Notes under the pieces: generated by a model
The model's database searches: none
Told to the model about the DNA's origin: nothing
The model's input: only the letters and a program-made list of their open reading frames with translations
NCBI GenBank assembly: GCA_013288345.1
Contig: JABDCA010000013.1
Location: forward strand, 1 to 64,000
Direction of reading: 5' to 3'
DNA: 64,000 nucleotides
From: Bacteroidota bacterium
GTDB lineage: Bacteria > Bacteroidota > Bacteroidia > JABEUT01
In this document: one piece after another, positions 41,301 to 49,249 of the stretch
Numbering within the stretch: position 1 is the stretch's first letter
How the letters are laid out: each line of letters opens with the position of its first letter
Translations under genes and position numbers: made by a program

Positions 41301-41377
41301 AAGATTGAGGTTGAGGTTAAGATTTTAATTAAGATTCAGGGGTGTTTTCCCTGAACCTTAACCTAAGCCTCAATCTT
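41301..41377. repeat. Long hairpin repeat (AAGATTGAGGTTGAGG type) between DHS-like gene and hppA
   Basis: AAGATTGAGGTTGAGGTTAAG on the left and CTTAACCTAAGCCTCAATCTT on the right are imperfect complements. TTCAGGG/CCCTGAA forms the inner 7-bp stem. GGTTAAGGTTGAGG-like palindromes are frequent in Bacteroidetes (recalled). It may also act as a terminator for the gene at 41381, which ends 4 nt away. Confidence 0.6.
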
Positions 41378-41380
41378 GCG

Positions 41381-42373
41381 TTATTTACCTAAAATATAAG
41401 CAAACATAAGCGGTGCTACTATTGTTGCATCCGATTCTATTATAAAGCGAGGGGTCTTATCACTCAGCTTACCCCATGTAATTTTTTCATTTGGCACTGC
41501 ACCTGAATAAGAACCATAGCTTGTAGTAGAATCAGATATCTGGCAGAAATATGCCCAGAAAGGGGTATCGGTCCTTTCCATATCCTGATATAACATAGGC
41601 ACCACACAAATTGGAAAGTCGCCTGCAATACCTCCACCAATCTGGTAGAAGCCAATGCCTTGACCCTTTGAATTCTTGGTATACCATTCAGCCAACCACA
41701 TCATATATTCAATACCCGATTTCATAATGCTGGGTTGCAGTTCTTTTTTAATGCAATACGAAGCAAAAATATTACCCATGGTAGAATCTTCCCATCCCGG
41801 AACAATAATTGGAATATTCTTTTCGGCAGCAGCCATCATCCAGCTATTCTTTACATCAATTTCGTAATGCTTTTTCATTACTCCTGAAAGCAAGAGTTCA
41901 TACATATATTCGTGTGGGAAATAACGCTTGCCAGTGGTTTGAGCCTTTTTCCATATTTTATGTATATGTTTTTGTATGCGGCGGAAAGCTTCTTCTTCAG
42001 GAATACAAGTATCGGTTACACGGTTAAAGCCATGCTCCAACAAATCCCATTCTTCGGCAGGTGATAACTGTCGGTAATTCGGAACCCTTTTATAATGGCT
42101 ATGTGCCACAAGGTTCATAATATCTTCTTCGAGGTTAGCGCCTGTACACGATATTATAGATACCATATCCTTACGGATCATTTCAGCTAATGATATGCCA
42201 AGTTCAGCAGTACTCATAGCGCCGGCAAGGGTAATCATCATTTTACCCTTTTTATCCATGTGCTTTATATAAGCTTTCGATGCATCTACAAGGGTTGCAG
42301 AGTTAAAGTGCAGATAGTTAGTATCGATAAACGCAGAAACAGGTCCTTTTTTCATGATTTTATAATTGCTCAT
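41381..42373 (-). CDS. Deoxyhypusine synthase-like protein
   Basis: 330 residues, clear DHS fold: ITLAGAMSTAELGISLAEMIR, SIISCTGANLEEDIMNLVAH, GIGFYQIGGGIAGDFPICVV and SGAVPNEKITWGKLSDKTPR, whose Lys corresponds to the catalytic lysine of eukaryotic DHS. Bacteria lack eIF5A, the substrate of true DHS, so this protein probably makes or modifies a polyamine (a homospermidine synthase-like reaction) or acts on an unknown partner. It is separated from hppA by a palindromic repeat; a functional link is not evident. Confidence 0.9.
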   Translation of the reverse strand: MSNYKIMKKGPVSAFIDTNYLHFNSATLVDASKAYIKHMDKKGKMMITLAGAMSTAELGISLAEMIRKDMVSIISCTGANLEEDIMNLVAHSHYKRVPNYRQLSPAEEWDLLEHGFNRVTDTCIPEEEAFRRIQKHIHKIWKKAQTTGKRYFPHEYMYELLLSGVMKKHYEIDVKNSWMMAAAEKNIPIIVPGWEDSTMGNIFASYCIKKELQPSIMKSGIEYMMWLAEWYTKNSKGQGIGFYQIGGGIAGDFPICVVPMLYQDMERTDTPFWAYFCQISDSTTSYGSYSGAVPNEKITWGKLSDKTPRFIIESDATIVAPLMFAYILGK

Positions 42374-42452
42374 TAATTATTAAATATTTTTTAAGTATTC
42401 GCGAATATAAATTCACCATTATTATCTATTGATGAATTTATAATTTGAGTTG

Positions 42453-42460
42453 CAAAAATA
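42453..42460 (-). promoter_or_regulatory. Putative -7 box TATTTTTG for the DHS-like gene
   Basis: Minus-strand TATTTTTG about 80 nt upstream of the ATG; a rather long leader if it is used. Confidence 0.35.
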
Positions 42461-42608
42461 TAATAATACTGTAACCTGCATATTACCGATTTGGCTAAAC
42501 CCTTAAACAAGGCTGTAATACTTATAATGTTGCCATAATTATCCGATAAGAGCGAGTAAAAAATCATTTCGAACTGGTTTTCTTCATTATTCCTTCATTT
42601 TGGGGTTA

Positions 42609-42616
42609 TAGTTTTG
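42609..42616 (+). promoter_or_regulatory. Putative -7 box TAGTTTTG for the Lys/Ala-rich peptide gene
   Basis: TAGTTTTG fits TAnnTTTG, 33 nt before the ATG at 42650. The remaining upstream gap (42374-42608) shows no gene. Confidence 0.5.
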
Positions 42617-42649
42617 CTCTCATAAACTAACAATTAAATTTATACTGTC

Positions 42650-42859
42650 ATGAAAAAGTCAATCGTTATCCTCTCGTCACTGGTTCTTTTAGCTGGTGTT
42701 TCTTTTGGTCAAGAAAAGGCAGCTCCTGCTAAGCAAGAAGCTCCTAAGAAAGAAGTAAAAGCTGCTGACAGCAAAGATGCTAAAGCAACTAAGAGCACTA
42801 AGAAAGAAGCTGCTCCTAAGAAAGATGCTAAAGCTGCTGACAAGCCAGCTACCAAGTAA
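42650..42859 (+). CDS. Small secreted Lys/Ala-rich protein
   Basis: 69 residues. Signal peptide MKKSIVILSSLVLLAGVSFGQ. The mature part is low-complexity: AAPAKQEAPKKEVKAADSKD, then AKATKSTKKEAAPKKDAK and ADKPATK, a histone H1-like KA/AP-rich polycation. No fold is expected. It has its own promoter-like box and a good terminator, so it is likely a real and well-expressed gene. Polycationic secreted peptides might bind nucleic acid or acidic surface polysaccharide; that is inference. Confidence 0.8.
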   Translation: MKKSIVILSSLVLLAGVSFGQEKAAPAKQEAPKKEVKAADSKDAKATKSTKKEAAPKKDAKAADKPATK

Positions 42860-42873
42860 TTTATTTCTCACAG

Positions 42874-42917
42874 CAATAATAGAGGCTCTGCTTAATTGCA
42901 GGGCCTTTATTATTTTA
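42874..42917 (+). terminator. Rho-independent terminator after the Lys/Ala-rich gene
   Basis: AATAATAGAGGCTCTGC and GCAGGGCCTTTATTATT form a long imperfect stem, followed by T-rich sequence. The track's ABC-F start (42896) falls inside this hairpin. Confidence 0.7.
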
Positions 42918-42997
42918 TGTATTGCTCTCCAAGCCCCAAAACCGAGCATTTATTTGAATTTTACCCTTTTACCTACGCTAAATCCGATGAAAAGGAC

Positions 42998-43005
42998 TAC
43001 TTTTG
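42998..43005 (+). promoter_or_regulatory. Putative -7 box TACTTTTG for the ABC-F gene
   Basis: TACTTTTG fits TAnnTTTG and ends 19 nt before the ATG at 43025, supporting that start. Confidence 0.5.
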
Positions 43006-43024
43006 CAAATCTTTTTTCGAAGGC

Positions 43025-44956
43025 ATGATTTCATTAAATGGCATAACTGTAAGTTTTGGAGGGTCCTCACTCTTCGAAAACGTTAGTTTCCTGATCAATT
43101 CCAGGGACAGGATTGGCCTTGCCGGAAAAAATGGTTCGGGTAAGAGTACAATGCTAAAGCTTTTAGCTGATCAGCAAAGCCCAAGTGCAGGAAGTATTGG
43201 TAAACCTAAAGGTATTAAAATAGCCTACCTGCCGCAAGATATGGTTCACCAACATGGCAAAACCGTGTTTGAAGAAACTGCTACAGCTTTCAGTGAAATA
43301 CAACAACTTGAAAAGCGCCTGAGCGAAATAAACCACGAATTAGAAACACGAACTGATTACGAAACCGATTCATACTCGAACCTTATTACCGAAATAACCG
43401 ATATATCGCACCGCTTAGAGGTAATTGGTTCAGGTAATATGGATGAGGAAATAGAAAAAAAATTAAAAGGGCTTGGTTTTGAGCGCAGCGATTTTACCCG
43501 CGCTACTTCTGAACTTAGTGGTGGATGGCGTATGCGTATTGAATTAGCAAAATTGTTACTTCAAAAACCAGATGTGCTTTTACTGGATGAGCCTACCAAC
43601 CACTTGGATATAGAATCTATGCAGTGGTTGGAGGAGTTTATGGAAACTTACGAAGGCGCTTTGGTACTTATATCTCACGATAAAAAATTCCTTGATAACG
43701 TTACCACACGCACTATAGAAATATCGAACAAGAAAATATATGACTATAAAACCAATTACAGTCATTATTTACAATTAAGGCAGGAAAGGCGTGAACAGCA
43801 GGAAGCTGCGGCCAAAAACCAGCAGAAGATAATTAACAAAACCCAGATACTTATTGATAAGAACCGTGCCAAAGCCAGTAAAGCTGCATTTGCACAATCA
43901 CTTATTAAAAAGCTTGATAAAATGGAAATTGTAGAAGTAGATGAAGCCGATAACTCTGCTATCTACTTTAAATTCCCTCCTCCTGCGCATAGTGGCAACA
44001 TAGTGCTTACGGTAGAACATGCAGCTAAAGATTATGGCCCTAAGCATATATTTTCGGGTGCGAATTTTATTATTGAAAAAGGTGAGCGTATTGCTTTTGT
44101 AGGCCGTAACGGCGAAGGCAAAACCACCATGATGAAAATGATTGCCGGAAAAACTGATTTTACAGGCACTATAAAATTAGGGCACAGTGCACTAATGGGT
44201 TATTTTGAACAGGATCAGGCAGAAAAACTGGATACCAATAAAACAGTATTCGATACTATTGATGAATTAGCTGTGGGCGAAGTGCGTAGCAGAGTAAGAA
44301 ATTTACTGGGTGCATTTTTATTCAGTGGCGATGATATAGATAAAAAAGTACGTGTATTAAGTGGCGGTGAACGTGGAAGGTTGGCATTATGCAAACTTTT
44401 ACTGCAACCTTATAACCTGCTTATACTCGATGAACCAACTAACCACTTAGATATCCGTTCGAAGGATATTTTGAAACGTGCCCTGCTCGATTACCAGGGA
44501 ACAATGATCATAGTATCTCACGATCGTGACTTTTTAGATGGCTTAGTTCATAAACTTTATGAGTTCCGTGAAGGGCATGTAAAAGAACATTTATGTGATA
44601 TTAATGAATTTATGCGTAAGCGTAAACTCGAAAGGCTGAATGAATCGAAGCTGGCCCAGAAAACTAAAAAGGACGATAAAGTAACCAAGTCTGCACAGGT
44701 AGCTCCTGCACAACAAGAAGATTCAGGCAAAAAAATAAAACAACTTCAATCGAAGATAAATAAGATTGAAGAAGAGATTTCTGGCTTTGAGAAAAAAATA
44801 GCAGAGGCTGATAAGGTAATCAGCAACGCCGACTTTTACACTAAACCAGATTCGAACACATTTCTCGCCGAATATCAAGGCCTGAAATCAAAGCTTGAAG
44901 AAAAATTCAAGCAGTGGGAAGAGATATCTGCTGAGTTAGGTACACTGGCAGAGTAA
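43025..44956 (+). CDS. ABC-F family ATPase (Uup/EttA-like)
   Basis: 643 residues from the ATG at 43025 (MISLNGITVSFGGSSLFENV). The track start at 42896 lies in a terminator and gives a non-family extension. Two ABC domains without membrane segments: Walker A GKNGSGKST and GRNGEGKTT, signatures ELSGGWRMR and LSGGERGR, Walker B VLLLDEPTN and LLILDEPTN. A charged linker of about 80 residues separates them, and a C-terminal coiled coil (KIKQLQSKINKIEEEI) follows, as in Uup/YheS-type proteins. Members act on ribosomes as translation factors or in antibiotic resistance; which applies here is unknown. Confidence 0.93.
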   Translation: MISLNGITVSFGGSSLFENVSFLINSRDRIGLAGKNGSGKSTMLKLLADQQSPSAGSIGKPKGIKIAYLPQDMVHQHGKTVFEETATAFSEIQQLEKRLSEINHELETRTDYETDSYSNLITEITDISHRLEVIGSGNMDEEIEKKLKGLGFERSDFTRATSELSGGWRMRIELAKLLLQKPDVLLLDEPTNHLDIESMQWLEEFMETYEGALVLISHDKKFLDNVTTRTIEISNKKIYDYKTNYSHYLQLRQERREQQEAAAKNQQKIINKTQILIDKNRAKASKAAFAQSLIKKLDKMEIVEVDEADNSAIYFKFPPPAHSGNIVLTVEHAAKDYGPKHIFSGANFIIEKGERIAFVGRNGEGKTTMMKMIAGKTDFTGTIKLGHSALMGYFEQDQAEKLDTNKTVFDTIDELAVGEVRSRVRNLLGAFLFSGDDIDKKVRVLSGGERGRLALCKLLLQPYNLLILDEPTNHLDIRSKDILKRALLDYQGTMIIVSHDRDFLDGLVHKLYEFREGHVKEHLCDINEFMRKRKLERLNESKLAQKTKKDDKVTKSAQVAPAQQEDSGKKIKQLQSKINKIEEEISGFEKKIAEADKVISNADFYTKPDSNTFLAEYQGLKSKLEEKFKQWEEISAELGTLAE

Positions 44957-44969
44957 TTCCAATCTTTCT

Positions 44970-45476
44970 TTATTTCTTATCTGCACCGGTACTATCGGCC
45001 GGTATAAACAAAAGCGATATTGAATTTACACAATGGCGTGTATTGGTAGCCGTAAAGCCTTCGCCTGTAAATACGTGTCCTAAGTGAGCGCCGCAGTTGG
45101 CACATTCAATTTCAGTGCGCATTCCATCTGGGTCCGGTATCTTTTTCACTGAACCCGGAATTTCATCATCAAAAGCCGGCCAGCCACAATGTGCATCAAA
45201 TTTATTGCTCGACCTGTACAAAGGAGCACCGCAACGCTTACATACATAAGTGCCCTTGGCAGTAGTTGTTTCATACTTCCCTGTAAATGGGGCCTCGGTT
45301 CCCTTATCTACAATTACGCGTTCTTCTTCAGGAGTTAGTTTCCTGTATTTTTCTGAACCATGATGTTTTGTCGTATCCATTTTAGTTACGGTTTTATTAT
45401 TGTTACTTGGGTTTTGTTGCGAGCAGGCTTGCAGCGATGCTGCAATAAGTACTGCGGTAATTAATCTGTAGTTCAT
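44970..45476 (-). CDS. msrB: Peptide-methionine (R)-S-oxide reductase, lipoprotein form
   Basis: 168 residues. Lipoprotein signal with SLQAC, so the enzyme is envelope-anchored. The MsrB domain has two zinc CxxC pairs (CKRCG, CANCG), a catalytic Cys in RHCVNSISL, and the substrate-contact motif HCGWPAFDDEI. It reduces methionine-R-sulfoxide in exported proteins. Convergent with the ABC-F gene. A -7-like box is at 45490-45497. Confidence 0.94.
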   Translation of the reverse strand: MNYRLITAVLIAASLQACSQQNPSNNNKTVTKMDTTKHHGSEKYRKLTPEEERVIVDKGTEAPFTGKYETTTAKGTYVCKRCGAPLYRSSNKFDAHCGWPAFDDEIPGSVKKIPDPDGMRTEIECANCGAHLGHVFTGEGFTATNTRHCVNSISLLFIPADSTGADKK

Positions 45477-45489
45477 TTTCGGTTATTTA

Positions 45490-45497
45490 CAAAGATA
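45490..45497 (-). promoter_or_regulatory. Putative -7 box TATCTTTG for msrB
   Basis: Minus-strand TATCTTTG, 13 nt before the ATG at 45476. Confidence 0.5.
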
Positions 45498-45570
45498 TAC
45501 GATACTTCAGCTCTGCTGGTTTTGTTAAAATATGTTATAAAGTTAGTCTATTTTGTTATTAGGGGTTTTA

Positions 45571-45578
45571 TACATTTG
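45571..45578 (+). promoter_or_regulatory. Putative -7 box TACATTTG for the beta-lactamase gene
   Basis: TACATTTG fits the consensus, 17 nt before the ATG at 45596. Confidence 0.5.
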
Positions 45579-45595
45579 ATACTAATATTTACACT

Positions 45596-46414
45596 ATGAG
45601 GATAAAACTATTGCTGCTATTGCTAATTACCACAGTACTGGGTTGTAAACATGGGCCAAGCATAGAAGTGCGCGATGATTTCAAGAAAACCTTTGACGAA
45701 AATAATGTTAGTGGCTGCTTTGCAATGTATGACCTGAATAACAATAAGTACACTATTTACGATACTTCAGAATACAAGCAACAATTTCTGCCTTGCTCTA
45801 CTTTTAAAATTTGCAATACCCTTATAGGCCTCGAAACAGGAGTAATTCCTGATGAGAATTATATAATAAAATGGGATAGTGTGGTACGTTTTAGTGAGGA
45901 CTGGAACCAGGATCTTGATCTGAAGAGAGCTTTTAAGTATTCAGCATTTTGGTATTACCAGGAGCTTGCCCGGCGAGTTGGCGGCAAACGAATGAAGTAT
46001 TGGTTAGACACCACCCACTATGGAAACACAGACACATCGGGAGGTATCGATAAATTCTGGTTATATGGTGGCTTACGCATAAGCCCGCAACAGCAAATTG
46101 CTTTTTTAAAACGCGTACATGATGACAGTCTTCCGTTTTCGAAACGCAATATTGAAATACTCAAGAAAATAATGATAATAAAAGACACCACAAATTTTGT
46201 ACTAAGAGGAAAAACAGGGTGGGGATTTATAAATAATGTAGAAGTAGGCTGGTTTGTAGGCTATATTGAAGCCAACAACAATACCTACATTTTTGCAAAT
46301 TATATTCATTGCGATATGGCATTAAAAAACCCTGCATTTGAAGCTGCAAGAAAAGGAATTCCGCTTAAAATATTAAGCAGCCTTGGCATGACTCCAAAAA
46401 ACTTTACGTATTAA
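45596..46414 (+). CDS. Class D (OXA-like) beta-lactamase, lipoprotein
   Basis: 272 residues. Lipobox-like TTVLGC near residue 17. Class D motifs: STFK at 68-71 (Ser68 nucleophile and the Lys that is carboxylated in the family), SAF at 116-118 in place of the usual S-x-V, YGN at 142-144, a conserved Trp in DKFWL at 155, and KTG at 206-208. The layout SGGIDKFWLYGGLRISPQQQ is typical. It should hydrolyse penicillins; the spectrum cannot be inferred. Alternatively it could be a non-lactamase relative, but the full motif set argues against that. Co-transcribed with the acyltransferase gene 1 nt downstream. No mobile-element signature is seen, so it is probably chromosomal and intrinsic. Confidence 0.88.
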   Translation: MRIKLLLLLLITTVLGCKHGPSIEVRDDFKKTFDENNVSGCFAMYDLNNNKYTIYDTSEYKQQFLPCSTFKICNTLIGLETGVIPDENYIIKWDSVVRFSEDWNQDLDLKRAFKYSAFWYYQELARRVGGKRMKYWLDTTHYGNTDTSGGIDKFWLYGGLRISPQQQIAFLKRVHDDSLPFSKRNIEILKKIMIIKDTTNFVLRGKTGWGFINNVEVGWFVGYIEANNNTYIFANYIHCDMALKNPAFEAARKGIPLKILSSLGMTPKNFTY

Positions 46415-46415
46415 T

Positions 46416-47534
46416 ATGGCCCTATACAATACCAGAAACCTGTATGTCGATTTTCTGCGTGGAGTTTCAATCATACTTGTTCTGTTATTGCATTTTGCTT
46501 TAGCCTATCACCTTAGCGATAGTATACTTGGCACTATCTTTTCTAAAAAAATAATTTCATCAATTGTAAGCAATGGCAATTATGGAGTAACCATGTTTTT
46601 TGTCATATCGGGTTTTCTCATCACCTCAAAATCGGTAGAGCGCTATAAAGTATTGGGCAATGTAAATGCTCTTAGTTTTTACCTGATGCGTTTTGCACGT
46701 ATAGTACCATCACTTTTACTTGTACTTGTTATTCTGGTACTTCTCAGCTTTACTCCAATGGATATATTTCACAATAGCCCCTCTAAAAATGTATCCATGT
46801 TCACCACTGTTCTTTCGGTACTAACCTTCTGGCATAATGTATTAATGGCAAAGGTTGGGTACTTTAATTACTGCATCAATATATTCTGGTCGCTATCGGT
46901 AGAAGAAGTATTCTATTTCACATTCCCCATTCTTTGTCTAATCTTTCGAAAAGAAAAATTTATTATTCCTGTATGGATTCTATTTATCATACTGGCTCCT
47001 ATATATAGGAGTTTCCACACAGATGATGAAATAATTGCACTCTATGGTTATTGGTCGTGTTTTGATGGAATTGCATTGGGATGTTGTGCTGCCTTGTTTG
47101 CAAAAAAATATAAGATAGAAGGGATGAAAGGAAAGTTTCTCAGCCTTTTTTCAATTGCATTAATTGCCATTACCTATTTCTATAGCGGCATAATGGATAA
47201 TGTGGTTTATGGAGTATCGTTGGTTGGTTTGGGGACTGCCCTATTACTAATTCAAACTTACAACAAACACGCATCGCCGTTATTTTCAAAAAACATACTT
47301 ACCAGAATCATTTGCTGGTTCGGTAAATGCAGTTACGAACTTTACCTGTTTCATATTGTTATACTGGCTTTAATGAAAACAATTGTTAGTCGTGAACAAT
47401 TGGGGCAATACAGTAAAGTACTATGGCTACTGGCATTTCTAATCATATCTGCTTTGCTGGCTGAAGTTATTTCATCTTACTATTCTGAGCCATTAAATAA
47501 AAGATTGCGAAAGCTTTATAGCCCGGCTACCTAA
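46416..47534 (+). CDS. Acyltransferase 3 family membrane protein (OafA/YrhL-like)
   Basis: 372 residues with about 10 helices. Conserved family features: N-terminal YVDFLRGVSIILVLLLHF (Arg and His of the first helix), GVTMFFVISGFLI, and FYLMRFARIVPSL, then INIFWSLSVEEVFYFTFPI. It transfers acyl (often acetyl) groups to sugars of surface glycans such as lipopolysaccharide O-antigen or peptidoglycan-linked sugars. Follows the class D beta-lactamase gene by 1 nt, so probably the same transcript. Confidence 0.92.
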   Translation: MALYNTRNLYVDFLRGVSIILVLLLHFALAYHLSDSILGTIFSKKIISSIVSNGNYGVTMFFVISGFLITSKSVERYKVLGNVNALSFYLMRFARIVPSLLLVLVILVLLSFTPMDIFHNSPSKNVSMFTTVLSVLTFWHNVLMAKVGYFNYCINIFWSLSVEEVFYFTFPILCLIFRKEKFIIPVWILFIILAPIYRSFHTDDEIIALYGYWSCFDGIALGCCAALFAKKYKIEGMKGKFLSLFSIALIAITYFYSGIMDNVVYGVSLVGLGTALLLIQTYNKHASPLFSKNILTRIICWFGKCSYELYLFHIVILALMKTIVSREQLGQYSKVLWLLAFLIISALLAEVISSYYSEPLNKRLRKLYSPAT

Positions 47535-47549
47535 TGTCAGAATCCCCAT

Positions 47550-47557
47550 TACCTTTG
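47550..47557 (+). promoter_or_regulatory. Putative -7 box TACCTTTG for gldB
   Basis: TACCTTTG ends 5 nt before the ATG at 47563, which predicts a leaderless or nearly leaderless mRNA. Confidence 0.5.
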
Positions 47558-47562
47558 CATAT

Positions 47563-48594
47563 ATGATAAAACGAATTCATTCAATTCTGCTGCTCTTAGT
47601 TTGTGCAGGAATTATTTTGCTTGCATCATGCAACAACAATCCCCTTAAAATAAATGTATCGGGTATTAATATACCTCCTGTAAAAATTGACAGGCTTGAA
47701 AAAGATATGTTTGCTATGCCGATAGATAGCATCAATAAATACACACCCATACTCGAAAAAAAATACGGAAGGTTTTACGATCAGTTTGTTATTGATGTAA
47801 TTAACGATGCAGGCATCAGAGATTCTACCTACAATGCGGGGCTAAGGCGTTTTGTTACCGATAAGGATATGCGGCATGTATACGATACTTGCGAAAAAAT
47901 ATATCCTGATATGTCCTTCCTAGAAAATGGTTTGACAGATGCATTCAAACATTTCAGATATTATTTTCCTGAACGGGCGTTACCCCGAATAGTAACTGCA
48001 ATAAGTGGCTTTAATTATGCACTTGCATACAAAGACAGCACATTGGCTATATCGCTGGACATGTATTTAGGAAAAAAATCGCCCTATTATATTATGTTGC
48101 GTTTCCCTGAATTTAAAATGCTGCACATGAGCAAAGATTATATGCTTTGCGATGCTGTTTATGGTTGGCTGCAAAGCGCTTTTAAGCCTAACGAAGATAA
48201 AAACGATATGCTTGCAGCAATAGTGCACGAAGGAAAAATAAGATACATGGAAGATGCTCTACTACCCGATATTGGCGATACCACCAAGATGTGGTACACC
48301 GGCAAACAACTGGCCTGGTGCAAAGAAAATGAATTTAATATGTGGGCATACCTAATTGAAAAACGAATGATCTATTCTACCGACCAAACCGATATTTTAA
48401 AATTTACCGACGATGGCCCGTTTACCGCTGCATTCAATCACGACTTCTGTCCATCTCGCGTTGGGCACTGGCTTGGCTGGCAAATAGTACGCAGTTATAT
48501 GAAGAACAACCGAAAGGTAAGCCTGGCACAATTAATGGCAGAAACGAATGCCGATAGAATTTTGCAAAAATCGGGGTACAAACCATCTAAATAA
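47563..48594 (+). CDS. gldB: Gliding motility lipoprotein GldB
   Basis: 343 residues. Lipobox LLASC at about 23-27. Family features: KIDRLEKDMFAMP near the N-terminus, FKHFRYYFPERALPRIVTAISGFNYALAY in the middle, LDMYLGKKSPYY, and a C-terminal region with VGHWLGWQIVRSYMKNN. GldB is essential for gliding in Flavobacterium johnsoniae and occurs widely in Bacteroidetes, including non-gliding species, so it does not by itself prove motility. It lies upstream of an O-methyltransferase gene. Confidence 0.85.
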   Translation: MIKRIHSILLLLVCAGIILLASCNNNPLKINVSGINIPPVKIDRLEKDMFAMPIDSINKYTPILEKKYGRFYDQFVIDVINDAGIRDSTYNAGLRRFVTDKDMRHVYDTCEKIYPDMSFLENGLTDAFKHFRYYFPERALPRIVTAISGFNYALAYKDSTLAISLDMYLGKKSPYYIMLRFPEFKMLHMSKDYMLCDAVYGWLQSAFKPNEDKNDMLAAIVHEGKIRYMEDALLPDIGDTTKMWYTGKQLAWCKENEFNMWAYLIEKRMIYSTDQTDILKFTDDGPFTAAFNHDFCPSRVGHWLGWQIVRSYMKNNRKVSLAQLMAETNADRILQKSGYKPSK

Positions 48595-48604
48595 AAACAC
48601 ATTT

Positions 48605-49249
48605 ATGAATTTCTTTTCTGAAGCACTCGAAGCCTATATTGAAAACCATACTACTCCCGAACCTGAGGTATTGAAAGAGCTTAACCGCGAAACCCATGCG
48701 CATGTATTAATGCCCCAAATGTTATCGGGGCATTTGCAGGGAAGGTTTTTGAAAATGCTTACCTGTATGATACAGCCCAAACAAGTACTGGAGATTGGAA
48801 CTTTTACAGGTTATTCAGGTATTAGCATTGCTGAAGGATTGAAAGACGGAGGTACTATTCACACCATAGATATTAATGAAGAATTACTGGCTATGGTACA
48901 GAAGTATGTTAAAGAATCGGGAACTGAGAAAAAAGTAAAAACATATACGGGTAATGCATCGGAGATAATACCAACTATGAATTATGTTTTTGATATGGTA
49001 TTTATAGATGCCGATAAAAAGAATTATTCAAACTATTACGATATTGTTTTTGATAAGGTGCGTAAGGGTGGTTACATTATAGCTGATAATGTATTGTGGA
49101 GCGGTAAGGTGGTTGAAAAAGCCAGCAAGCCTGACGTTGACACTAAAGCCATTATGGACTACAACAACAAAGTAACTAGCGACCCACGTGTGGAAAATGT
49201 ATTAGTCCCTATTCGCGATGGGCTTATGATAGCACGTAAGTTAGTCTAG
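48605..49249 (+). CDS. SAM-dependent O-methyltransferase (class I)
   Basis: 214 residues from the ATG at 48605 (MNFFSEALEAYIENHT). The track start at 48548 overlaps gldB by 47 nt and lacks family similarity. SAM-binding motif I is VLEIGTFTGYSGISIAEGL, motif II IHTIDINEE, and the metal-site region MVFIDADKKNY is followed by YIIADNVLWSGKV. This is the COMT-like branch that methylates catechols or similar hydroxyls with divalent metal. The substrate is unknown. Convergent with a response regulator gene, with its stop abutting that gene's stop. Confidence 0.93.
   Translation: MNFFSEALEAYIENHTTPEPEVLKELNRETHAHVLMPQMLSGHLQGRFLKMLTCMIQPKQVLEIGTFTGYSGISIAEGLKDGGTIHTIDINEELLAMVQKYVKESGTEKKVKTYTGNASEIIPTMNYVFDMVFIDADKKNYSNYYDIVFDKVRKGGYIIADNVLWSGKVVEKASKPDVDTKAIMDYNNKVTSDPRVENVLVPIRDGLMIARKLV

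Noticed and set aside
42896-43024. Long N-terminus of the ABC-F ORF
   Set aside because: It begins inside the terminator of the Lys/Ala-rich gene, and a promoter-like box lies at 42998; ATG 43025 fits the family.
45596-46414. Recently acquired mobile resistance gene
   Set aside because: No IS, integron or att features, and its promoter type and neighbours are native; an intrinsic gene is more likely.
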